Shown piece by piece: positions 1 through 5,470 of a stretch of DNA of 6,016 bases (the stretch's first letter is position 1; the number at the start of each line of letters is the position of its first letter). The stretch is from an uncultured Clostridia bacterium (lineage in GTDB: Bacteria > Bacillota > Clostridia > Oscillospirales > Acutalibacteraceae). Made by a program: the position numbers and the translations under genes. The stretch spans positions 1 through 6,016 of the forward strand of contig CANQGN010000098.1 of assembly GCA_947623215.1 (NCBI GenBank), read 5' to 3'. The notes beneath the pieces are model-generated. The model was not told the origin of the DNA and made no database searches. It saw only the letters and a list, made by a program, of their open reading frames with translations.

Positions 1-73
1 CCTCCGTCAGCATCCCACACTCCACAACATACTCTTCCGATTTTCCGGTCTCACATCATTGACAAATCTACAT

Positions 74-121
74 TTTTTGAAAAATCACCCAAACCGCTTT
101 TTGAAAAATCACCCAAACCGC
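74..121. repeat. Perfect 24-bp tandem duplication (2 copies) next to the terminator
   Basis: Two identical 24-bp units lie head to tail at 74-97 and 98-121. Each starts with a small T5-G-A5 palindrome and ends in AAACCGC. The end of the second copy is also the first part of the 5' arm of the large terminator hairpin (115-170), so the duplication has copied part of that arm; AAACCGC of the first copy (91-97) could pair with GCGGTTT (164-170) as an alternative. No gene is supported in 1-189: the open frames crossing it have low-complexity translations without recognisable domains. The simplest reading is a local slippage duplication in intergenic DNA; a dispersed repeat family cannot be excluded from one locus. 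Confidence 0.85.
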
Positions 122-174
122 CCGACCCAATCCCTTTTTGGGCAGCCAAAAGGGGCGGGGCGGGCGGTTTTTTT
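115..174. terminator. Nested-hairpin intrinsic terminator downstream of clpC
   Basis: An outer stem of ten pairs (115-124 with 161-170, AAACCGCCCG/CGGGCGGTTT) continues after one A-G mismatch with three C-G pairs (126-128 with 157-159). It encloses a second hairpin, 132-141 with 146-155, ending in a GCAG tetraloop. On the plus strand the structure runs into seven T (168-174), the textbook form for plus-strand transcripts arriving from left of the window. On the minus strand only TTT follows the stem, then GGGTGA and T5, so it is a weaker but plausible terminator for the ctsR-clpC operon, whose last stop is 15 bp away. A shared bidirectional terminator between converging units is my inference. 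Confidence 0.75.
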
Positions 175-189
175 ACAGGTTGTTTGTTT

Positions 190-2730
190 TTACGCGCCGG
201 GGTCGGCCGAGTTGCTCGGTTGTGCGGGCTTTTCTTGTTCTTCCGGCTGTGCCGGTTGTTCGGGCGATTGGGCGGCGGCGGGCGGCGTTTTGTCAAAGGC
301 CAGCGCCCCCTCCCGCAGGGTGCACAGCACCCGGTCGCCCTTTTGCAGGGCGCCGTCTAATATGGCTTCGCTTAAGGGGTCTTCTACTTTGGTTTGAATG
401 GTCCGCCGCAGCGGCCGGGCGCCGTACACCTTGTCGAAGCCTTCTTCCGCCAAAAAGTCCATGGCTGCGTCGTCAAAGGTCAGCGTTAAGCCCACGTTGG
501 CCTCTACCCGGCGGGTGAGGGTTTGCAGCATCCGGCGGGCGATTTCGTGCAAATCGTCTCTGGTGAGCTGCTTAAAGACGATGATATCGTCAATGCGGTT
601 GAGAAATTCCGGCCGGAAGGCGCTCTTCAGCTGGCGCATGACTTCGTCGCGAATGTCTTTTTGGCTTTGGGCTTCGTCTTCCTGCACGCCGAAGCCGAAG
701 GATGACTTTTGGCTGATGGCCTGCGCGCCGATGTTGGAGGTCATAATAATGACGGTGTTTTTAAAGTCCACCCGGCGGCCCTGCGCGTCGGTTAAAATGC
801 CGTCTTCCAGTATTTGCAGCAGCAGGTTAAAAATGTCGGGGTGGGCTTTTTCTACTTCGTCAAACAGCAGCACGCAGTAGGGGCGGCGGCGCACCTGCTC
901 GGTTAACTGGCCGCCTTCGTCAAACCCCACGTACCCGGGGGGCGAGCCTACTAAGCGGGATACGGTGTGCTTTTCCATATATTCCGACATGTCAAAGCGA
1001 ATCATGGCGTTTTCGCTGCCGAACATGCTCTCGGCCAGCGTTTTGCACAGCTCGGTTTTGCCCACGCCCGTGGGGCCGAGAAAGAGGAAGGAGCCGGTGG
1101 GCCGCTTGGGGTCTTTTAAGCCTACCCGCCCCCGGCGAATGGCCCGGGCGACGGCCGAAACCGCTTCGTCCTGCCCCACTAAGCGCTGGTGGAGCTCGTC
1201 TTCCATGCGCAGCAGCCGCTGGCCCTCTTCTTCCGTTAAGCGGGTGGCGGGAATGCCCGTCCACCCGGCGATGATTTCGGCAATTTCTTCCGGCGTTACC
1301 TCGCCCACAGAGTGCTCCTGCTGCTGCTTCCACTCCTCTTTTAAGTGCTCCAGCAGCTCCTGCCCGTGCTTTTGCTTATCCCGCAGCCGGGCGGCGCCCT
1401 CAAAATCCTGCGCGTTTACGCTGGCGGTTTTTTCCGCTTCCAGCTGTTTAATTTCTTCTTCCAGCTTCTTTATCTGCTCGGGCGGGGTGTAGCTGCGCAG
1501 CTTCACGCGAGAGCCGGCCTCGTCAATTAAGTCTATGGCCTTGTCGGGCAAAAACCGGTCGGAAATATAGCGGGAAGAGAGTTTCACGGCGGCCTCTATC
1601 GCCTCGTCGGTAATTTTCACCCGGTGGTGGGCCTCGTATTTATCCCGCAGGCCCTTTAAAATGGCCACGGCCTCTTCTTCGGTGGGTTCGCCCACCGTAA
1701 CGGGCTGAAAGCGGCGTTCCAGCGCGGCGTCTTTTTCAATGTTTTTGCGGTATTCGTCAATGGTGGTGGCGCCGATGATTTGCAAATCCCCCCGGGCGAG
1801 CGAGGGCTTTAAAATGTTGGCGGCGTCGGTAGAACCTTCGGCCGAGCCCGCCCCGATGAGGGTGTGCACCTCGTCGATGAACAAAATCACGTTGCCGGCC
1901 TTTTTTACCTCGTCTATGGCGGCTTTAATGCGTTCTTCAAAGTCGCCCCGGTACTTGGCCCCGGCTACCATGCCGGTTAAGTCCAGCGTAACCACCCGCT
2001 TGCCGTGCAGCAGCTCCGGCACCTCGTCGCGGGCGATTTTAAGCGCCAGCCCTTCGGCAATGGCGGTTTTGCCCACCCCCGGTTCGCCAATGAGGCAGGG
2101 GTTGTTTTTGGTGCGGCGGGTGAGAATTTGAATCACCCGCTCAATTTCTGCCCCCCGGCCGATGACGGGGTCGATTTTATCGGCGGCGGCCTCGGCCGTT
2201 AAGTCGCGGCCGAATTTATCCAGCGTGGGGGTGGCGCCCTCTTTTTTATTCGTTCTGCGGCCGGAGGCATGGGGGCCGTCGGGCCGTCCGGCGTTTTGGC
2301 TGCCGGCAATCTGCTCGGCCAGCGCCTCCAAATCTACGTCCAGCTCCTCTAAAAAGCCCACGGCGTAGCTTTGCCCCTCTTTTAAAATGGCCAGCAAAAT
2401 GTGCTCGGTGCCCACGTACCCGCTGTTGAGCGAGCGGGCGGCGGAAATCGAAAGCTCCAAAATGCGCTTGGCGCGGGGGGTAAAGTCCGTTGGGGTCAGC
2501 CGGGTGCGGCTGCCCTTGCCTACCCGCTCGGTCAGCAGCTCGGCTATCGCCTCCGGCGTGACCCCGTTGCCGGTCAGCAGCGCGGCGGCCGCCCCGCTGC
2601 CCTCGTACAATATGCCCAGCAAAATGTGCTCGCTGCCAATATAGGTGTGGCCAAAGTCCTGCGCCTGCTCTATGGCAATGTTGAGCGCCTGGTTGGCCTT
2701 TTCGGTAAATCCGTTAAAACGATACATCAC
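190..2730 (-). CDS. clpC: ATP-dependent Clp protease ATP-binding subunit ClpC (Hsp100)
   Basis: Class I Hsp100 unfoldase of the cytoplasm: it threads marked or damaged proteins into ClpP using ATP. In its 846 residues are seen: two Clp-N repeats (about 5-145, with FTE 8-10, SEH 33-35 and TEH 108-110, the acidic motifs of the family's phospho-arginine-reading N-domain); AAA1 with Walker A GEPGVGKT (215-222), Walker B ending FIDE (284-287) and arginines 339-340; a coiled-coil middle domain with a UVR motif (about 415-480); AAA2 with Walker A GPTGVGKT (552-559), Walker B ending LFDE (622-625) and sensor-2 GARPLRR (770-776). The ClpP-docking loop reads FGF (678-680) where B. subtilis has VGF. Residues from about 815 form a Pro/Ala/Gln/Glu-rich tail absent from the 810-residue B. 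subtilis protein. The start is GTG (2730) followed at once by ATG (2727); GGAGG lies 7 and 10 nt before them. Last gene of the operon; radA, which follows clpC in B. subtilis, is not seen in the remaining 189 bp. Confidence 0.98.
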   Translation of the reverse strand: MMYRFNGFTEKANQALNIAIEQAQDFGHTYIGSEHILLGILYEGSGAAAALLTGNGVTPEAIAELLTERVGKGSRTRLTPTDFTPRAKRILELSISAARSLNSGYVGTEHILLAILKEGQSYAVGFLEELDVDLEALAEQIAGSQNAGRPDGPHASGRRTNKKEGATPTLDKFGRDLTAEAAADKIDPVIGRGAEIERVIQILTRRTKNNPCLIGEPGVGKTAIAEGLALKIARDEVPELLHGKRVVTLDLTGMVAGAKYRGDFEERIKAAIDEVKKAGNVILFIDEVHTLIGAGSAEGSTDAANILKPSLARGDLQIIGATTIDEYRKNIEKDAALERRFQPVTVGEPTEEEAVAILKGLRDKYEAHHRVKITDEAIEAAVKLSSRYISDRFLPDKAIDLIDEAGSRVKLRSYTPPEQIKKLEEEIKQLEAEKTASVNAQDFEGAARLRDKQKHGQELLEHLKEEWKQQQEHSVGEVTPEEIAEIIAGWTGIPATRLTEEEGQRLLRMEDELHQRLVGQDEAVSAVARAIRRGRVGLKDPKRPTGSFLFLGPTGVGKTELCKTLAESMFGSENAMIRFDMSEYMEKHTVSRLVGSPPGYVGFDEGGQLTEQVRRRPYCVLLFDEVEKAHPDIFNLLLQILEDGILTDAQGRRVDFKNTVIIMTSNIGAQAISQKSSFGFGVQEDEAQSQKDIRDEVMRQLKSAFRPEFLNRIDDIIVFKQLTRDDLHEIARRMLQTLTRRVEANVGLTLTFDDAAMDFLAEEGFDKVYGARPLRRTIQTKVEDPLSEAILDGALQKGDRVLCTLREGALAFDKTPPAAAQSPEQPAQPEEQEKPAQPSNSADPGA

Positions 2731-2734
2731 AAAG

Positions 2735-2742
2735 TTCCCTCC
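2735..2742 (-). promoter_or_regulatory. Shine-Dalgarno site of clpC, abutting the mcsB stop
   Basis: On the minus strand the mcsB stop reads straight into the site (TAAGGAGGG), so termination on mcsB and initiation on clpC are physically coupled. GGAGG is 7 nt from GTG at 2730 and 10 nt from ATG at 2727. Both starts are usable and differ by one residue; B. subtilis ClpC also starts Met-Met. Confidence 0.8.
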
Positions 2743-3771
2743 TTATTGCGTTTGCAATTGCTCCCGCACCAGCTTCGCCCGCACGGCGTCGCGTTTTTCG
2801 GTGCTGTCGGCCTCCGGGTGGCGCAGCAGCAGGGTGGCGGGGTGCATTTCGGCGTTTAATACGCCCAGCGTTTGTAAGCTTACGTTCTCTATCAGCCCCA
2901 TAGAAATGCCCAGCCGCAGGCGAGAGAGGGCGTCGGTAAACTCCCGCACCGTTAAAATGCGGGCGTTTTGCAGCAGCCCCAGCGCGCGATACGCGGCGTC
3001 TTCGGTAGAAAGGGGAGAGAGGGCTTTGCGGGCGTCTTTCTCCTGCGCGATGAGCTGTAGGGTGACCGAGCGTAAATTTTCCAGCACGGCCGACTCTTCA
3101 ATGCCCATGGTAATCTGGTTCGAGAGCTGGTAAAGCGAGCCCGAAACGCCGCTGCCCTCGCCAAAGGTGCCGCTGAAGCTCAGGCCGATTTTGCCTACCG
3201 CCTTGGCCAGCGCCTCAATGCCGCCGGTGGCCTCTAACGCCGGCAGGTGCAGCAGTACAGAGGCTTTTAAGCCGGTGCCGAGGTCGGTGGGCGACTCGGT
3301 TAGGTACCCCCAGCGGTTGCTGAAGGCGTAGGGGCGCTCGGCGGCTATCAGGTCGTCCAGCTGTTTGGCGGCGGCGGCAGCGGCGCTCAGCTCCAGCCCC
3401 GCCGCCATGACCTGTAGTCGCACGTGGTCGCAGTCGCACAGCAGCAGGCAAACCGACTCGTCTTCGCTCAGCAGCAGGGTGCGCTGGCGGCCGCTTTCGG
3501 CAAATTCGCGGCTTAGCAGGTGGCGCTCTGCCATGGCGCGGCGGGCGTCGCTGTGAATGGCGCCGGGTTCGTACACCCCGAGCGCGGGCAAGCCCTGCTC
3601 GCCGGTGTGCAGCAGGGCGGCGCACACCCGCCGCTCTACCTCTTCTCTGCCAGAGGGGGTAATGCGGCAGGGAAAGGGCACGTCTTCAAAATTGCGGGCC
3701 AGCCGCACGCGGGTGCTCACCACCAAATCGTCCTGCTCGCCCCGTTTGGCGTACCATTTAGTCGTTTCCAT
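2743..3771 (-). CDS. mcsB: McsB-family protein arginine kinase with substituted active site (possible pseudokinase)
   Basis: McsB has the phosphagen (guanidino) kinase fold and phosphorylates arginines on CtsR and misfolded proteins, which targets them to ClpC-ClpP. The family match is clear over all 342 residues: STRVRLARN (19-27), DHVRLQ (115-120), RWGYLT (153-158), GTG.KASV (165-172), GEGS (204-207), SNQITMG (217-223) and LSRLRLG (282-288). It ends about 20 residues earlier than B. subtilis McsB (363). Aligned by eye, residues needed for catalysis are changed: B. subtilis Glu121 is Cys114, Cys167 is Ser160, Arg176 is Lys169 and Arg207 is Ser200. Retained are Glu205 (Glu212), Arg118 (Arg125), the nucleotide-side Arg21/Arg23, and the regulatory phospho-arginine pocket Arg327-Asp328 (337-338). 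The gene overlaps mcsA by 14 bp, with an AGGAGG site inside mcsA just upstream of its ATG. Identity as the McsB orthologue is nearly certain; kinase activity is doubtful. Confidence 0.95.
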   Translation of the reverse strand: METTKWYAKRGEQDDLVVSTRVRLARNFEDVPFPCRITPSGREEVERRVCAALLHTGEQGLPALGVYEPGAIHSDARRAMAERHLLSREFAESGRQRTLLLSEDESVCLLLCDCDHVRLQVMAAGLELSAAAAAAKQLDDLIAAERPYAFSNRWGYLTESPTDLGTGLKASVLLHLPALEATGGIEALAKAVGKIGLSFSGTFGEGSGVSGSLYQLSNQITMGIEESAVLENLRSVTLQLIAQEKDARKALSPLSTEDAAYRALGLLQNARILTVREFTDALSRLRLGISMGLIENVSLQTLGVLNAEMHPATLLLRHPEADSTEKRDAVRAKLVREQLQTQ

Positions 3772-4264
3772 TCTGCTGCCCCTCCTCCCGTTCCAGCTTG
3801 CGAATTTCGTCTCTTAAGCGGGCGGCTTCTTCAAATTCCTGCGCCTTTACCGCTTCGTCCAGCTTTTTTTGCAGCGCCTGCCGGGGGTCGGCCGGTTTCT
3901 CCGCGGGGGCCTTTTTGCGCGGCCGCTCCCCGGCGTAAGAGGCCCGGCCGTGAATTTGCTCTATGGTGGGGGTCAGCCGGTCGGCAAAGCGCTCGTAGCA
4001 TTTGGCGCAGCCCACCCGGCCGGTGCGGGCAATCTCTTCAAAACTGACGCCGCAGCCCGGGCAGCGCCCGGCGGGGCCGGGGTGGTTTTCGGTCAGCTCG
4101 GTGCCGAACAGCGAGCCCAGCAGCCCGCCGGCCAAAATAGAAAGCTGGTCGTAGCCCAGCTTGGCCGCGCATTCGTCGCAAAGCCGCAGTTCTTCGGTTA
4201 CGCCGTCTATGGTGCGCCGAATATGGGTGGTTGCGGGGCGCGCGCCGCAGTGTTGACATAACAT
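3758..4264 (-). CDS. mcsA: McsA, zinc-binding activator of McsB (UVR domain protein)
   Basis: McsA is the cytoplasmic partner that activates McsB and helps release CtsR from DNA under stress. The 168-residue product shows four CxxC pairs: Cys3/Cys6, Cys29/Cys32, Cys68/Cys71 and Cys86/Cys89, as expected for two zinc-binding modules. A charged Pro/Lys-rich linker (about 112-128) leads to a C-terminal UVR coiled coil (about 130-163) whose core QEFEEAARLRD (142-152) closely resembles the ClpC middle-domain motif QDFEGAARLRD (441-451). Length is slightly below B. subtilis McsA (about 185). The start at 4264 is supported by AAGGTGAT (minus strand, plus-strand 4270-4277) 5 nt upstream, a long match to the 16S anti-Shine-Dalgarno. 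It sits 47 bp after ctsR and overlaps mcsB by 14 bp. All zinc ligands are intact, unlike the active site of its partner. Confidence 0.95.
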   Translation of the reverse strand: MLCQHCGARPATTHIRRTIDGVTEELRLCDECAAKLGYDQLSILAGGLLGSLFGTELTENHPGPAGRCPGCGVSFEEIARTGRVGCAKCYERFADRLTPTIEQIHGRASYAGERPRKKAPAEKPADPRQALQKKLDEAVKAQEFEEAARLRDEIRKLEREEGQQNGND

Positions 4265-4311
4265 CTTGCATCACCTTCCTGAAAATCTGTAAAATATATG
4301 AAGAATGGGTA

Positions 4312-4761
4312 TTATAGTAGACTTAACAGCATTTGTTTTAACAGGTTGGCCCGCAGGGCGTTGCGGGTGGCGGGGGGCAGCCCGGCGTAGCAGCGGTCCC
4401 ACATGGCGGCGGCCATGGCCCCGGCCGTTTGCTCGCCTAAGTACCCCTGCTCCTGCAAATTGCCCAAAATGGCGCGGGCGGTGGGGTAGTCCAGCGAGTC
4501 GCCTACGGAGTTCACGAGGTGCATAATGGCCGAGCTGCGGTTTAACCGCACGCGGGTAATGCGAATGTACCCGCCGCCCCCCCGGCGGCTTTCTACAATA
4601 TAGCCGTGCTCGGGCGTAAAGCGAGAGGTGAGCACGTAGTTAATTTGGCTGGGCACGCAGCCCAGCGTTTCCGCCAGCTCGTTGCGGCGAATTTCGGCGC
4701 TGCCGTTTTGGTTGTTGAGCAGCTCTAAAATGGTTTGGGTCACCAAATCGCTCATGCGCAT
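4312..4761 (-). CDS. ctsR: CtsR, transcriptional repressor of class III heat-shock genes
   Basis: CtsR is a dimeric winged helix-turn-helix repressor that binds GGTCAAA direct repeats over clp-type promoters and acts as a thermosensor. The 149-residue product has the N-terminal DNA-binding domain (about 1-75): RRNELAETLGCVPSQINYVL (25-44) is the helix-turn-helix region and ESRRGGGGYIRI (57-68) the glycine-rich wing linked to heat sensing. Arg60 in the wing aligns with Arg62 of B. subtilis CtsR, a McsB phosphorylation site. The C-terminal helical domain (about 78-149) is the dimerisation and McsB/ClpC-interaction part. The start at 4761 is the first possible one, since an in-frame TGA lies 9 bp upstream; the ribosome site AAGGAAG (minus strand, plus-strand 4774-4780) is a rather distant 12 nt away. 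First gene of the operon and, by its own operators (4828-4860), autorepressed. Confidence 0.97.
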   Translation of the reverse strand: MRMSDLVTQTILELLNNQNGSAEIRRNELAETLGCVPSQINYVLTSRFTPEHGYIVESRRGGGGYIRITRVRLNRSSAIMHLVNSVGDSLDYPTARAILGNLQEQGYLGEQTAGAMAAAMWDRCYAGLPPATRNALRANLLKQMLLSLL

Positions 4762-4814
4762 GAAAGGTCACTTCTTCCTTGGCGGCGGGCGGCCGCCGGG
4801 TTCTTACGATTCCT

Positions 4815-4843
4815 AGTATAGCACAAAGGTCAAACAAAGTCAA
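4815..4843 (-). promoter_or_regulatory. Sigma-A promoter of the ctsR-mcsA-mcsB-clpC operon
   Basis: On the minus strand TTGACT (4843-4838) and TATACT (4820-4815) are separated by exactly 17 bp, five of six consensus bases in each box. Transcription should begin about 4807-4811, giving a leader of roughly 46-50 nt before the ctsR ATG. The -35 box lies inside a CtsR heptad, so bound repressor would exclude RNA polymerase. An A/T-tract at 4858-4876 is where a distal UP element would sit, about 50-65 bp upstream of the start. Confidence 0.85.
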
Positions 4844-4844
4844 G
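4828..4844 (+). promoter_or_regulatory. CtsR operator, promoter-proximal direct repeat
   Basis: Read on the plus strand, GGTCAAA-CAA-AGTCAAG fits the known CtsR box (RGTCAAA-NAN-RGTCAAA) except for the last base, with heptads starting 10 bp apart. It covers the -35 box and most of the spacer of the ctsR promoter. Confidence 0.88.
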
Positions 4845-4860
4845 GTCAAAAAAGGTCAAT
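4844..4860 (+). promoter_or_regulatory. CtsR operator, promoter-distal direct repeat
   Basis: GGTCAAA-AAA-GGTCAAT is a second CtsR box with the same 10-bp heptad spacing. It shares base 4844 with the proximal box, so the four heptads form one continuous array with starts at 4828, 4838, 4844 and 4854. It lies just upstream of the ctsR -35, facing the ruvC side. Confidence 0.85.
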
Positions 4861-4897
4861 TTTTAAAAAATTTTTTGCCGATTTTTGGCCCGGCTTG

Positions 4898-4926
4898 TTG
4901 TGCCTGCGCGGGAAGTGTGATATAAT
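4898..4926 (+). promoter_or_regulatory. Extended -10 promoter for ruvCA
   Basis: A perfect TATAAT (4921-4926) is preceded by TGA (4918-4920), making an extended -10 element. The -35 candidate at the 17-bp spacing is weak: TTGTGC (4898-4903), three of six bases. The expected start is about 4932-4934, leaving a leader of about 24 nt before the ruvC ATG. The nearest CtsR heptad ends 37 bp upstream of this -35, so direct blocking by CtsR is unlikely. Confidence 0.75.
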
Positions 4927-4945
4927 ACTACGAATTCAATTGTGC

Positions 4946-4951
4946 AGGAGG
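4946..4951 (+). promoter_or_regulatory. Shine-Dalgarno site that fixes the ruvC start
   Basis: AGGAGG lies 5 nt before ATG 4957. The reading frame is open to a GTG at 4942, but that start would put the site inside the coding sequence and add five residues before the conserved MRILGIDPG N-terminus, so ATG 4957 is chosen. Confidence 0.88.
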
Positions 4952-4956
4952 CGGCT

Positions 4957-5469
4957 ATGCGCATTTTGGGCATCGACCCCGGTTACGCCATTGTAGGCTA
5001 CGGGGGGGTAGACTACGCCGGGGGGCGGTTTTCGGTGGTAGAATACGGCGCCCTTACCACGGCGGCCGGCACCCCCTTTGGCCAGCGGCTTTGCCGGTTG
5101 TACGAGGGAATGCTTCGCCTGCTGCAAACCATGCAGCCAGACGCTCTTTCGGTCGAAAAGCTCTATTTTAACACCAATACCACCACCGCCATACAGGTGG
5201 CGCAGGCGCGGGGCTGCCTGCTGCTGGCGGCCGAGCAGGCGGGCGTGCCGGTTTATGAGTACACGCCCTTACAGGTAAAGCAGGCGGTGACCGGCTACGG
5301 CCGGGCAGAGAAGGGGCAAATACAAGAGATGGTGCGGCTGCTGCTGCGCCTGCCGGCGGTGCCGAAGCCGGACGATACGGCCGACGCGCTGGCCATGGCC
5401 ATTTGCCACGCCCACAGCGCCGGGTCGCTGCTGGCCGCCCGGGCGGCCGGGCAAAAGGGAGGACGGTAA
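4957..5469 (+). CDS. ruvC: Crossover junction endodeoxyribonuclease RuvC
   Basis: RuvC is the Holliday-junction resolvase: a homodimer that makes paired Mg2+-dependent nicks in recombination intermediates, working with RuvAB. The 170-residue product, normal for the family, has the RNase H-like fold and all four catalytic acids: Asp7 in ILGIDPG (3-9), Glu67 in SVEKLYF (65-71), and Asp140 and Asp143 in the DDTADALA motif (139-146). The central stretch NTNTTTAIQVAQARG (72-86) and the KQAVTGYGRAEKGQ basic segment (108-121) are typical. It is transcribed divergently from ctsR, from an extended -10 promoter. The stop codon is one base from the ruvA start and the last codons carry the ruvA ribosome site, so the two are co-transcribed and probably translationally coupled. 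Nothing suggests loss of function. Confidence 0.97.
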   Translation: MRILGIDPGYAIVGYGGVDYAGGRFSVVEYGALTTAAGTPFGQRLCRLYEGMLRLLQTMQPDALSVEKLYFNTNTTTAIQVAQARGCLLLAAEQAGVPVYEYTPLQVKQAVTGYGRAEKGQIQEMVRLLLRLPAVPKPDDTADALAMAICHAHSAGSLLAARAAGQKGGR

Positions 5470-5470
5470 G

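Noticed and set aside
1..60. ATCGGAAGAG on the minus strand (about 33-42) resembles a sequencing-adapter core
   Set aside because: Only ten bases match and the flanks diverge, so chance is likelier than adapter carry-over; read data would settle it.
51..397. Open frames on both strands through the tandem repeat, encoding short repeated peptides
   Set aside because: The peptide repeats follow from the 24-bp DNA duplication being a multiple of three; no ribosome site or domain is seen, and most of the length overlaps clpC or the terminator.
1373..1400. Near-identical UVR motifs in ClpC and McsA as evidence of recent gene exchange
   Set aside because: The UVR motif is a known shared feature of ClpC middle domains and McsA; the similarity is expected from the families.
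965..2859. Long plus-strand open frames antisense to clpC and mcsB
   Set aside because: They are reflections of GC-rich minus-strand coding sequence, with Ser/Arg/Cys-rich translations and no recognisable domain or ribosome site.
4312..4317. Perfect TATAAT on the minus strand overlapping the ctsR stop, a possible internal promoter for mcsA
   Set aside because: No acceptable -35 box lies 16-19 bp upstream (AAAACA at 17 bp), and no extended -10 TG is present; the motif arises from CTA-TAA-T around the stop codon.
4877..4894. GCCG...CGGC inverted repeat between the two divergent promoters, considered as a terminator
   Set aside because: Only four base pairs with a ten-base loop, no T-tract after it in either direction, and no gene that would need termination there.
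4942..4956. GTG at 4942 as the ruvC start
   Set aside because: It would place the AGGAGG ribosome site inside the gene and add residues before the conserved N-terminus; ATG 4957 has ideal spacing.
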